Position numbers and translations under genes: made by a program
Shown: piece by piece, positions 42,053-62,941 of the stretch
How the letters are laid out: the number at the start of each line of letters is the position of its first letter
How positions within the stretch are numbered: the first letter of the stretch is position 1
The notes under the pieces: generated by a model
Seen by the model: only the letters and a program-made list of their open reading frames with translations
Told to the model about the DNA's origin: nothing
Database searches by the model: none
Assembly (NCBI RefSeq): GCF_964019385.1
Contig: NC_088643.1
Coordinates: 46,353,910 to 46,417,909, forward strand
Direction of reading: 5' to 3'
Source of the DNA: Sycon ciliatum
Taxonomy: Eukaryota > Porifera > Calcarea > Leucosolenida > Sycettidae
DNA length: 64,000 nt

Positions 42053-42424
42053 AGGCCAAACTAAAGAAGGTGTGTGGTTCGACTAACATGGACATTTTTT
42101 TTACGGGCGGGCGGGCGGATTTTTTTTTTTTAATATATTTTTTAGTACATGTAAATACACTGTATACGCGTATCGAGTAGACTCTACTACCAGCACAAGG
42201 CAGCAGTCGTACCACTCACTGCACTGCACTGCAGTACAACTACAAGTCAAGTCCAAAAGGAGCCGCCTGCGTCCGCAGACTCACGCCGCACAGCACGTAG
42301 ACGTGGACGTGTTCAGTCCACGTACGTCAGTCACACGATAGCCCGCCGAAAAAAAGTTACGGTCGGGCTGAAATTGTACGGTCGGTCGGGTGAGTCGAAC
42401 CACACACCTTCTTTAGTTTGGCCT
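42053..42424. mobile_element. MITE with 34-bp TIRs
   Basis: AGGCCAAACTAAAGAAGGTG (start) and CACCTTCTTTAGTTTGGCCT (end); pairing continues through TGTGGTTCGACT. 372 bp with a T-rich interior and no coding. Confidence 0.88.
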
Positions 42425-42439
42425 AACAGCTATTATTTC

Positions 42440-42838
42440 TAGGGGTCAAACGGGTGTACCTTTAACTAACGAAGGGGTAATTTTCTTAACGAGCGGGTTA
42501 ACGGGTACCCTTTAGCACCCATGCGCAATTTCACGTAAATCATGATAATATTTAATTTATCTGTTCTCAGGTTGAATTTTGATATCACATTATGATTCGC
42601 AAATTGATTTGTGTCTGATAGTTGCAGAGGTAGATCTACTAGGTTCACAAATGCAACAACAATGCAAACATCCAGCGTGGAGTTGTAAATAATTGACTCT
42701 CGCCTGGAATGCTCAATCCCAGCAGTGTCGTTCCGTACTGACTGGATCACCGAAATCCAAACGGGTACCCTTTTACTAACAGTACCCGAGATTAACGGGC
42801 GGGTACCCGGGTACCCGGAACACCCCTTTTGACCCCTA
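42440..42838. mobile_element. hAT-type MITE with intact 8-bp target duplication
   Basis: TIRs TAGGGGTC and GACCCCTA, continuing as AAACGGGTGT / ACACCCCTTTT. Exact direct repeat ATTATTTC flanks it at 42432-42439 and 42839-42846. The inner ends carry repeated ACGGGTACCC strings. 399 bp. An 8-bp duplication is the hAT hallmark. Confidence 0.93.
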
Positions 42839-42846
42839 ATTATTTC

Positions 42847-44534
42847 CCTGGTGACGACCCAACGGCATTCAACTGTATCGAATTTCTTTTAAATTGACTC
42901 GCCCTGTAAACCTCCAACCACAATGGCTGGTTTGGCAGGAGCCGTCCCTGTGCCATGTGTATGTGTCACTAGTATGCCCAGTAAACCAAAGCTACGTGTT
43001 AGGTAATGCAGTATGAGCAAATACACAGGGTTGATAGTTCATTATCTTCAGACTTCACTCACCTCGAAAAAGAGTCAGGACTCAAGTCGGCTGTAGAGGT
43101 TATGCGGTTACATCATCGGTTGAAATCATCGCTTATTTGGCAAAGTTGTGGCACAGTGCTGTCCTGGTGCCTCACGCTGCAAACATAGCGCCCACGGCCA
43201 CTTCCGCCGTATACTTATCCTCCATAAGAAGTTCCGGCGCTGACTCATCCCCATGAAATCATTCGCATCACATCTACTGACTCCGCTGCATGGCTGCATG
43301 CTAACTTGCATGTTGTTCCACACCACATGACATGAAGCGGTGACATCGCCGGACAATGACACTGATAGTTTAGGTGATGAAGCTATGATACCGCCAGGAC
43401 ATTGGTTGTTAAGGTGATCATGGTGACTACTCTGCGCCTGTCCACATACATGTCTTTTTCCTCTGCTGTTGCCATGGGGACTGCTACCGCTCCGGAACAC
43501 GAGCTTTCTTGAGACTGTTGTGTTATGTTGTGAACGCGACACTGCCCTCGCCCTGTCACTAGGGTCAGTCACGAGTAGAGAGTTGGTCCACACTGATATC
43601 GGAGAGCTGAGTAAGACGATCATTTTGTCCTCGAGCTGCTGCACAATACAGTGATCAGTTTCCTACACGAGAGCACGCCCTTCCCAGTCTCAGCATTGTC
43701 TTTCTGCCGCTACCTTCTCACAAGTGCTCCCTCCACCCCAATACTCACTCCGTGTTCACTGTCTTCGGTCACCTCGCTAACTGTCTTCGGTCACCTCGCT
43801 AACGGTCTTCAAACGTGGCCGCTGCCAGTGGTCGTCCGACAAAGGGCCTGGCGCTGTATCCGTATAGCCGTGAGCTGGGAACATAGACTAAGACTGAGCC
43901 AAAATGTCTCTTTCAAGTCTTTGATACTGTACTTGAAATAGAGATACAAAGCCACGAAGTTAGCCATGGTAGAGGTGGTCTGAGCATTCAGTCGACGAAG
44001 CAAACGCATAATTATTATGACAGCACCACTCCGAGACTGAGTTTCCGAACGCAGCGTGCGGAGTATCCAATAATGACAGTTGCCCAAGGAAGAGTTACTT
44101 CAGCCTGCTTGACACGGGGCGAACAATTCCTGACTGGCTGTACTGGTGAATAAGACTGCATCCGCTAACTTTTAGTTCTCTTCAATCACTGGTAGCGAGC
44201 AATAAACGTGGCACCTCAACCTGGAGCGCAAATCAACAACATTCACTACGAAATTTAATACAGTGCAAACTGAAAGAAAGAACCTGATTTTGACGTGTGA
44301 TTTCACACTTCCCTTCCGAGCTGTTATCACTAGTGTTAGAGATCGATGTTAGATGCCCTGGCGAGTACGGACTTAGTTGTGTCATGTGTAGATTTTACAT
44401 TGTAGCAGGCCTGACGCGCTTCCTGTCGTTTCCCACCGCCAGTACTAGTAGATCTACTAAGCTCATTAGAGTACGAGTACTTCCCAACACTATGAACACG
44501 CGTTGGGTGATATCTTCTCAGGTTTTACTGCAAC
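42847..44534. other. Intergenic sequence without a recognised gene
   Basis: No open frame with recognisable content. A 22-23 bp tandem pair (TGTCTTCGGTCACCTCGCTAA) sits at about 43760-43804. Confidence 0.4.
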
Positions 44535-44608
44535 ATGGACACGGAGGATGGTGATGAAGTCTTTGACAAAAACCGCTCCTTTTTGGGATCCGACAGCACA
44601 CTTTGTAG
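44535..44608 (+). CDS. Exon-like stretch with start codon, low confidence
   Basis: After an acceptor-like TTCTCAG at 44520, an ATG opens MDTEDGDEVFDKNRSFLGSD then STLCR, ending at a weak donor AG|GTGTTT. The composition looks coding, but no partner exon was found. It could be the first coding exon of an unrecognised + gene, or chance. Confidence 0.2.
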
Positions 44609-44986
44609 GTGTTTGGTGGCATAATGTGCACACATGTGCTGACAGCATGGCCTGCTGGAGTGCTGATCACCTCTGAGCATGAGGCTCAATGCAACCTACA
44701 GTACATTGCTCATTGGTAATAGTGGCAATACTAAAAATTAAAATAGCCAGCAAGGCAAGCTGGTGTGAGCATCAGTACTGTAGTGGGTTAACTGACCCAC
44801 ACAACTTTTTACCACGACCATGCCAGCCTCATTCTAAAAGCCACTCTGTCAGTTTTTAACCAGCATTAACTCGGATACTGAGGCAATAAGTCTAATTAAA
44901 TGATGAGAGAGAGAGAGAAAGGGAGAAAGAGAGAGAAAGCTCAGAAAGGGAAAGAGAAAAACAGAAAATATTTTGTTTACACTCGA

Positions 44987-45017
44987 AAGCAGGTGCATTG
45001 TTTTAACAATGCACCTG
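44987..45017. repeat. Perfect hairpin beside the homopurine tract
   Basis: AGCAGGTGCATTGTT and AACAATGCACCTGCT separated by one to two bases, about 45 bp before the GA repeat. Confidence 0.85.
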
Positions 45018-45059
45018 CTATGTAATAATAATAATGATAGCAGGAGGTGCGGAGAGAGC

Positions 45060-45550
<491 letters not shown>

Positions 45551-45639
45551 GAGTTCTGAATTCATCGATCACAAGCAGACGCACGCCATGAGCATATGAA
45601 CAAAGGTGTAAACACCTGAAATACATCACATTGCTGTCA

Positions 45640-46476
45640 CTATGATTGTTATTATTATTTTATTAAATTTTGAATAGGGCATTCCCACAGTACAGGCCCA
45701 CGGCTTTCTTACGGGGTACCCTATATGTTTTGTACGGATGAGCGAAACTCTGATAGCGTGGAGCACAGACGTACAGAAGCAGAGAGTGAATTCCAGCGAT
45801 TTGCACCAAAGAAGCTCAATGCATATAAGCCATAGTGGTTATTAGCCGAGGGAAGAGCAAGAGACAGAGTAACCTGCGAGCGGGTGCATGACGCTGTGTG
45901 TGTGGCATTGACTCTAGTCACAAAACAGTCTGTTAACAGCGGGCTACACATCTTATGCAAAGATCTATAATTAACTACAAACAATTTGAATCGCAAACGT
46001 AAGGAGATAGAAGCTAGGTGGTACCTAGCTAGAATAGCGGAAATATCACAGAACCTAGGATAGCCAAAAACAGTTCTAACTGCATGGTTGCTAAGACGGG
46101 TCAAGCGATCTTGTTGCCCAGCCTGTAGACTGTGAGAAAACGCATTAGAACCGTACTCTAGTTGAGCTTGTATGAACGAGCAGTAGAAGATCCTCTTTGC
46201 ATCAATAGTTCGACGGTCACGGATTCTACGAAACGCAGCTAGCTTGTCGCCTACCTTTCGCTCAAGGGCACTAATGTGGTCGGAGAATGCCAGGTCCTGG
46301 TCAAATGTCATACCAAGGTACTTGATGGTGGTCAATGGTGCAACTGAGATATTCCCGATGCTGAGCCGGAGTGAGGAGCATACTTTCTTTGTTCTCGAGT
46401 GAAATACAATGAACTGAGTGTTGCTGGCGTTCAGGACTAGTACTCGTTCATTCAGGAAGTCGCGGATACGGCACAC
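45640..46476 (-). pseudogene. Non-LTR retrotransposon 3' end with tail
   Basis: The 251-residue minus frame reads VLNASNTQFIVFHSRTKKV, TTIKYLGMTFDQDLAFSDHI, KLAAFRRIRDRRTIDAKRIF and QLEYGSNAFSHSL and ends ANRWNSLSASVRLCSTLSEF. This is the connection and C-terminal part of a LINE RT. The 3' UTR GGGAATGCCCTATTC and an A/T-rich (AATAA)n tail follow to about 45640. A relative is at 57902-58290. Confidence 0.85.
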
Positions 46477-46703
46477 TGCAAGTTTTCCTTATTGATACAG
46501 CCGATGTGTTGTATTTCTTTGTGCCATTGCTGCAATTGCAGGCCTTGTCCTCTCACCAAACATGAACTTCCGTATCGACAATGTACCGGTATTGCTGTAA
46601 TTTTGAAGTTGACCTTACTCAAATGTTATTGTCAACAAGCATTCACGACTTGGTCATGTCAAAAAGCGTCCAAGTGTCCATCCAGCATGGAGATAAATCT
46701 GGG

Positions 46704-47179
46704 CAGGGATCAATACTGGTTGTACATCATCATGAAGCCAAGGGTCTCCGCACTTCCCAACACTGCTTTCACTTCTCTGTTCTTTCTGTTTGCTCCGAGG
46801 TTGCCCTGGACATACTGGGCTTGGATCTGGAGTTCAACCCTGTATTTAGGCGGCCCGGGTACTGGTCGTATACGGAGTGATGCGACTGCGAAAACGTTCA
46901 CCAAGTGAAAGAGGCCGCGGTGGCAGCCAGGAGAAATCGTCGATGCGTCTATCCTCCATCGGAGTGGTCATCGTAACACTATTCCATGCTATACAGTGTG
47001 GATTTCAGAACTTTCAGCGTCTCCAATAACTGCTGGTTGCAGGGCGTATCCCAGTTAGAAATCCAGTGTTTGGCCTCTTGGAGCTTCGCTAGTCCCACAC
47101 TCAAGAGGTGGTCCCGCATCTCGAGTTTGCACACCGTCCAGTCATCGGGAAAGATAGTTGTGACCACACGAGGAGGCAT
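46704..47179 (-). pseudogene. Unrecognised coding-like stretch, frameshifted
   Basis: One minus frame starts MPPRVVTTIFPDDWTVCKLE and runs through DHLLSVGLAKLQEAKHWISN to 46979. Another frame then gives RIDDFSWLPPRPLSLGERFR, and a third gives RVELQIQAQYVQGNLGANRK and VLGSAETLGFMMMYNQ. The composition looks like decayed protein-coding DNA, but I do not recognise the family. It could be a retrocopy or mobile-element gene. Confidence 0.35.
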
Positions 47180-47369
47180 ATTTGGGAAAGTTTGCAGAGA
47201 AGTAATTTAGTTTGGAAGAAAAAAAGAAGAAGAAAAAAAGAAGAAGAAAAAAAGAAAGTCTTACCGATCATGGAGCCGTTCCCTCACATTAGCATGACCG
47301 ACAAGATACCACCACGTAATTTCCGCATGCAGACAACATTACAGGGAGGACCTGGTCCGGATCCTAAGC

Positions 47370-47480
47370 CATGAATGAACCAGTCCTTGTGTCGCACACG
47401 AGAATTGAACCCACGACCTGCAGACAGGTCGGAACTCGGCAATTCCAGAAATTAACCGAACCGGCTACACCGGATTGCCA
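47370..47480 (-). repeat. tRNA-like sequence, probable SINE head
   Basis: On minus, TGTAGCCGGTTCGGTTAA (A-box-like) precedes GTCGTGGGTTCAATTCTCG (B-box GGTTCAANNC). Spacing is near normal for a tRNA, but stems are imperfect, and the sequence continues without a T-run. Read as a tRNA-derived repeat rather than a working tRNA. Confidence 0.5.
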
Positions 47481-47739
47481 GACGAAGGAGGTCTTAGCTG
47501 TGTAATAATACTAGTAATATGGTTGATTGACCCTTCGACCTTTGACCTATCCCAAACATAGTGCGGCTGCGCGCAATCGTGAAGTAGGAATCTACATACC
47601 GGTACTGTCTACATGGTGTTTGGGAAACAATTTGGGCCAGTGGGGCCTGGATATCATGGAGCCTATATATAGGCTATAGGCTACTATAGCCGTATAGGTC
47701 TCTCTGGACGTCTAGAGAATTTTCCTTACTCCGCCTGTT

Positions 47740-47952
47740 CCTGCCTCGTGGCGGTATGACGCCCTTGAAGGCTTGATGTTACTGGTACATGTACAAGAAG
47801 AAGTTGGTGCGATCACCAATCACTTCCGCGTGCCCTCCGTACACCAGGACCTACTGGAGAACTCTGGCATCGAAATTCAGGGTGTCACTGCCAGTGATAA
47901 TCATCAGACCAACCTTTCCTATCTACTTTCAGCCCCCGTGACAAGTATCGGT
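47740..47952 (+). CDS. Exon-like stretch of unknown identity
   Basis: The + frame reads DALEGLMLLVHVQEEVGAIT, NHFRVPSVHQDLLENSGIEI and QTNLSYLLSAPVTSI, then a consensus donor GTAAGT at 47952. Good coding appearance, with no acceptor or partner exon confirmed. It may be an exon of an unrecognised + gene or part of a mobile element. Confidence 0.3.
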
Positions 47953-48300
47953 AAGTATCAGTAGGGCAAACATCTGTCGCATGTCGGGTTCGGGTCCGTA
48001 GACACACGAACCGGGTCCTTTCCCGGACAGTTACAACATTCTACTTCGAAATATGAACATCCAACACTTTCGAACTCAGCACCATTACTATGGCATTGGT
48101 AGTATGCGTGCATTCCCTTGTCATGATTGGCAGTAGCACACACTCGTAGACCTAACCGGCCCTGATCATCAGATCAGGCAAGCTTGCTCAAGCCCCAAAC
48201 TGGGCTACAGATTATTAGTAACACACGCACTGAGTCAATTGCTCCATAATCATTGCCGGAAATAACACTAAATGTACAGAGACTATTTGCACGGTGACTC

Positions 48301-48850
48301 GCCACTTCAGCGCCGCTGTTTCAGCGCGATACATTTCACCGCCGGTACTTCAGCGCATGATTTCACAGCGCCAGCTTCTTCAGCGCCGTGACTATCAGCG
48401 CGGTAAACTACAGCGCCAGCATCTCAACGCGAAAAAGTAAGGCGAGGTAATTTACAGCACGAAGAAGTTCAGCGCGATCAAGTACAGCGCGATCAAGTAC
48501 AGCGCGATCGAGTACAGCGCGATACAGTAGAGCGCAAAGTCAATACTTGTACAGACATAGTCACGATGTTCATACGTGCATTGTATAATAAAATGGCGCT
48601 GCCAGTGAGAAACACAGCGCTGAGATCTGTCGCACTGAGAAAGGTCGCGCTGACGTATTCGGCGCTGAAATATATGGCGCTGATTTATGTGGCGCTGATT
48701 TATGTGGCGCTGAGATATTCGGCGCTTATCTGGTGGCGCTGAAGTATATGGCGCTGGAATGTGTGGCGCTGTAAAATTTCTCTTAGGTTCACGGCAATGA
48801 AACGGTTACGCTCACCTGGTTGGCGCTGAACTCGAGGGCGCTGAAATGGC
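48301..48850. mobile_element. Foldback array of 15-bp CAGCGC repeats
   Basis: From 48301 to about 48535, CAGCGC (with variants) recurs about every 15 bp, cleanest as CAGCGCGATCAAGTA at 48470-48520. After a spacer of about 55 bp, the reverse complement GCGCTG recurs at the same spacing to 48846, cleanest as GGCGCTGATTTATGT. Outer ends GCCACTTCAGCGCC and GGCGCTGAAATGGC are inverted with one mismatch. No coding frame. The layout is that of Foldback-type elements or of subterminal transposase-binding arrays. Confidence 0.85.
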
Positions 48851-49057
48851 ATGGAATAATTTGCACTGCCCATAGAACGAGTAAGAGACAAAAATCGCCA
48901 CTCGGAACAACCGACAAAATGAAGAGGCTTGTGCTCGTACTTTTTGAAGAGGCTTTCTACACAGGTTTTCAAACCGTCGAACCCAGATAATGAACGAGAA
49001 TTCAACTTTTGCTCATCTTGTAAGGGAACTTGTATGAAGGTATCTCTACATCATTAT

Positions 49058-49275
49058 TATTAATACACAGACAGAAGAACGGGCAGTTGCTGTTTCGTAG
49101 CTCTGAGTTTCACGGCAAACTGAATCGATCATCAGATGAAAATTGTCTGATGATCGATTCGGTTAATTCGTGAAACTCAGAGTTACGAAACAGCAACTGC
49201 TCGTTCTTCTGTCTGTATACTAAGTATTCCGTTCTTTGCCTTTTGCAAATTGAGCCCTCTACGGACGGCGGATGA
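49058..49275. mobile_element. Foldback element of the GTTCATCC family
   Basis: CAGACAGAAGAACGGGCAGT, GAGTTTCACGG and TGAATCGATCATCAGA pair with inverted copies around a centre near 49143; the right flank continues to CGGACGGCGGATGAAC. The half copy at 41041-41240 is related, and GTGAAACTCAGAGTTGCGAC near 51504 may be another scrap. Confidence 0.85.
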
Positions 49276-49358
49276 ACTTCACATTTTTAAAATTATTATC
49301 ATTGCATATTATGGAAAACTCTGCACCACCTGAACCCCAGTTTACAATAACGGTACAG

Positions 49359-49405
49359 CTCCAGTCTCTCCGGAGGCGTGGGTTCGAATCCCACCGCTGC
49401 CACCA
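49359..49405 (+). tRNA. 3' half of a tRNA-Leu with encoded CCA (retro-copy)
   Basis: CTCCAGTCTCTCCGGAGGCG gives the end of the anticodon stem, the variable arm and its loop. GTGGGTTCGAATCCCACC is a perfect T-arm with a B-box, CGCTGCC is the 3' acceptor strand, followed by A and CCA. Nuclear tRNA genes in animals do not normally encode CCA, and the 5' half is absent (the upstream bases do not pair), so this looks like reverse-transcribed tRNA or a SINE relic and not a functional gene. Confidence 0.8.
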
Positions 49406-49799
49406 GTGTTAGCTGCTCCCGGCCTATGACGTCATAAATATCCAACCGGAACTTCACAGCATGAAAAAATAAAATCACGCAACCACATCACTACAGTTGC
49501 CTTTTTTAGTGAAGCGAGACTACGGATATGTGACAGGAAAATATGAATCATTCCCAAAATATCCACCAACCCATAATGGGAGGGCGGGTGGGACACTGTT
49601 ATATCTCGCTCTCAGCTCCTAGCACAACTCCCACTTCCCGTCACAATGTACCATTGCTAGCGAAATGGGAAATTGCGCATCGGAGCTTCAAGCTTCGATA
49701 TAACAGTGTATACTTCAAAGCGCACACGACACATAAACACACGTGGGATAAACATATTCATTCCCATGCATGGATAACATTCTAGTCACGGGACAGGCA

Positions 49800-50400
49800 C
49801 CTAAGTGTCCTGATAGCAGCAGGTCAGGCTATAGCCCAAACCCCGGAGCTGAGAACGGCTGCACTGTAAGTGGCTGCTGCCGCTGATGCCAGCCCCCCCC
49901 CCCCCCCCGGAATGACCCTAAGAGGGACGGCTACGTGCTGTCCGCCGTACGCCACGATGCGGAGCGCGAAACCTACGTCAACACACATGCTGTACCGAGC
50001 AGAGCTCCGGTACTGGAAAAGGCGCGAAACACACCTGCTAGAGAGGCAAAGCCCAGTCTTGAGCCAATACGATGAACAGCATCCGCCAGTCCAGACCTCC
50101 TCTGGCACTAACATCCACACTGCCGCTATGCTGAGTAGCTGGTGTCCGGTCCTTGACCGTCCTGTTGATCTGGTGGGGGAAGCATCTGGCTTCGGTTAGC
50201 ATAGCCACGACCGGCTCGACTATATTGAGTCTGGTTGTACGGGCTGGTGTAAGGCTCGTACCGGGAGCCACCCCCGTACCTGCTGACCCCAGTACCTCGG
50301 AAAAACTGGCGTTCACCCGCTGACGCCCCTCCAGAGCCAGACTTGCCGTCGCTCGACTGCGGAGGAGCTCGAGCGTCCTTGTATTGTTTCACAACCAAGC
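49800..50400 (-). other. Coding-like but unassigned minus sequence
   Basis: A minus frame from 50398 gives VVKQYKDARAPPQSSDGKSG, GERQFFRGTGVSRYGGGSRY and YSRAGRGYANRSQMLPPPDQ, a Gly/Arg/Tyr-rich piece; other frames continue to 49824. This could be the low-complexity part of a retroelement gag or an RNA-binding protein. No call. Confidence 0.25.
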
Positions 50401-50499
50401 CCCCTCACACCGGAACGCAGGGGTTTTATATGATTGGATTATAGAAGTATTCGACAAGAGTGTAGACAGGAGAACAGGACAACGACCACTCAAGACTAG

Positions 50500-50545
50500 A
50501 CTAGAACAGAACAGAACAGAACTGAACAGAACTGAACAGAACTGG
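50500..50545 (+). repeat. (AGAAC)n-type microsatellite
   Basis: AACAGAACAGAACTGAACAG repeated about eight times. Confidence 0.85.
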
Positions 50546-50959
50546 AGACCCACTGGAGCATGCGCTCTTCATGTGAGTGGCTCTCATCGCCAAGGGGAAC
50601 GAGCGGGAAATACGAATAGTGAGTATACAGGTCGTAGCATACATACACCTATTACAAAGCGTGGCATTCAAAGAAGAAGAATCCCTGAAGTTTGCCCAAG
50701 GAGGACGTGTGACACCTGGAAGGGTCCAGAGCACTTGATTGGGTGTCCTTAATAATAATAATAATTCGCGGGATTCGCGTTGGCATCGCTTGAATGTTCA
50801 GAAACACACAAACTAGCCTTCGCTTCCGCAGGCCACCACTATGCCTATGCCTTGCACACCTGAGTGGCGAATGCAGACCTCACAAGTGAGTCAGGGGAGA
50901 GTAGGTGAGTCTCTCAACCAATCGGGCGTGTAACGGCCCATAACCCTGTAAACTGCATC

Positions 50960-51130
50960 CTTGTTACCCTCACTCCGAGCTGTGAGTACCCAGTTGACCG
51001 TGGGTGTCGGCGCAGTTCACCACGCATAAAGAGTCTTTACTCACGTAAAAAGTCTTTACACGCTCCCTGCTACCAGCGCGGGTCTCGAACTCGGGACCTC
51101 ATGATTCGCAGGCAGGCCTGCAAACCAATC
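50960..51130 (-). repeat. tRNA-like SINE head
   Basis: On minus, ATGGCCGATTGGTTTGCAGG holds an A-box (TGGCNNANTGG), and GAGTTCGAGACCCGCGCTGG holds a B-box 40-50 bases later. The stems are only partly complementary. Downstream tandem-like TAAAGACT(C/T)TTTA.G strings form a short body. Classed as a tRNA-derived SINE. Confidence 0.55.
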
Positions 51131-51290
51131 GGCCATATGCGTTGGCCTTGTATGTGTGAATGTGTGTGCGTGCGTGTGTCAGCGTGTGAGTGTGCCTGAG
51201 CCAAGCTCCTAATGTGCTCGATGCATGAACCAAGCTCCTAATGTGCACGTCTTGATAATTTTCTAAATCAGTTGCCTGATGAACGTAATA

Positions 51291-51500
51291 CTGTAGAACG
51301 GGTAATTTTAGCGACTATAAATTTTAGCGTTTTCCCATTGTCAACCGGTTAGCGACGTTTTATTTTAGCGGTTTGCAGCGATTTTACTCACGGATCACCA
51401 GTGCACTACCATGTCTCAGCGGATTAGCGACTTAAGCGAAAATGAGTCGATCGCTAAATTCGCTAGGGTTTTTACGTCGCTAAAATTACCCGTTCTACAG
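51291..51500. mobile_element. MITE with 25-bp perfect TIRs
   Basis: CTGTAGAACGGGTAATTTTA (GCGAC) and (GTCGC) TAAAATTACCCGTTCTACAG. The interior is rich in TTTAGCG/CGCTAAA repeats. 210 bp. Confidence 0.9.
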
Positions 51501-52295
51501 AACGTGAAACTCAGAGTTGCGACACAGCTTCCAATCTCTCTTGCGTAATTTTCTAAATCATCGTTTCATAAAACACATACTTCAAGTACACGTACGAGTA
51601 ATAATTATTATTCCATCTTCACATTATGTTTGCATAGGATATGTGGAAATGAGCAGTGAGAACCAGTGAATCAATCCCAGCCTGATCACCTTGAATACAA
51701 TCATGTTCTTGATGATAAAAACACGTTTACTGATTTACTGACAGCAAATTGGATAAATATTAGAGCAAAGCTGAAAATGGGATGTTGTCTATTGGTTTAT
51801 ATAAGATGCTTGGAACTCTGAAATATCGCAGAAAACAGTAATCATGTCAGCTCTGGTGCCTTGCTAGAGTTTTGAAAATTTGAAATTGTAGTTCTCAGAA
51901 GCATAAACACAATCCACAGTACATGCATGAACAGCAGCAGGGTTTGAGAATCTGCTGTGATGTCATACATACATGCACCACGGCCACATTCCACTGGACC
52001 AAACAGTCAAACATCAAGTATCATTGTAAAAATACAGCTCAGGTACACAGAGATCCTGAGCCGCCGCGGACCCAACCCAACACAAGTCTAGCTACAGCAT
52101 TCAAGCGCCCTGGCTGTCAAGTATGATTGAAGATGACGGAAATGACCCCGTACTACTGTTGAATGCCGGAAGCCGAAACTCTCCATTGCCCCTGCACTCT
52201 CACAATGCAGCGCATGGGCGGTGACAGTGGTGCATGACATCAAAATCGATAGCACAGCTGCATTCGGTACTCATTGCCTGCTGCTGTTGCTACTG

Positions 52296-52328
<33 letters not shown>

Positions 52329-52383
52329 ACGGGCCGGGGGTAATGCTGCTAACGGGCCGGGGGTAATGCTCACTGATCATGTT
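51501..52383. other. RUNDC1-like 3' flank
   Basis: No gene recognised. A CTG trinucleotide run of about 14 units (about 52280-52328) is followed by a duplicated ACGGGCCGGGGGTAATGCT. Confidence 0.5.
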
Positions 52384-62255
<9,872 letters not shown>

Positions 62256-62388
62256 CTGTATATGCACAGTATGTACAGGCATAGCAGAAGGCAGGTTTCA
62301 AATTGCCAATGACTGTTGGGACAGTCTTCCAAAACATGACAACACAGAATTCGTAAAAAAAAAGACAACTTTTGTCGCAAGCGGCTAT

Positions 62389-62941
62389 GTTGTCCCTGCC
62401 CTTTTGGCACGTGTGTGCCCCTTTTGGCACGTTGGTGCGGACCGCGCGCGGTCTGCGCCGGTTTCATGATTATCGTACATGTTCTTGTTGTTGTGCGCAT
62501 GCTTGCATGCTTATCGTGCGCATTCTGGTTGTTTTGGGTGCCTTCTTCCTGAGACTCTCCTTGGAGTAAGACGAAAATAATCTGTCCTCTGAGTGTGGCG
62601 TGCGTGTGATGTATGACTAAGAGAGTAATCGGAAGGGCTATCGCCGAGGATTAAAACCCCCCGACGAGAATTGGGGGTGGGTTTTAATCCTCGGCGATAG
62701 CCCTTCCGATTACTCTCTTAGTCATACATCACACGCATGCCACACTCAGAGGACAGATTATTTTCGTCTTACTCCAAGGAGAGTCTCAGGAAGAAGGCAC
62801 CCAAAACAACCAGAATGCGCACGATAAGCATGCGCACAACAACAAGAACATGTACGATAATCATGAAACCGGCGCAGACCGCGCGCGGTCCGCACCAACG
62901 TGCCAAAAGGGGCACACACGTGCCAAAAGGGCAGGGACAAC
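62389..62941. repeat. Near-perfect 553-bp palindrome
   Basis: Two arms of about 275 bp meet at about 62665 (TTAAAACCCCCCGACGAGAA). The arms run from GTTGTCCCTGCCCTTTTGGC to the inverse GCCAAAAGGGCAGGGACAAC with only a few differences (for example GCATGCTTGCATGC against GCATGC). Every apparent frame in one arm recurs inverted in the other. A recent foldback element or palindromic duplication. Confidence 0.93.

Noticed and set aside
43006-44087. Several 60-170 residue frames on both strands
   Set aside because: No conserved motifs, no splice context and no codon pattern that I could defend.
49359-49405. Functional tRNA-Leu gene
   Set aside because: No 5' acceptor strand, D-arm or full anticodon arm upstream, and CCA is templated.
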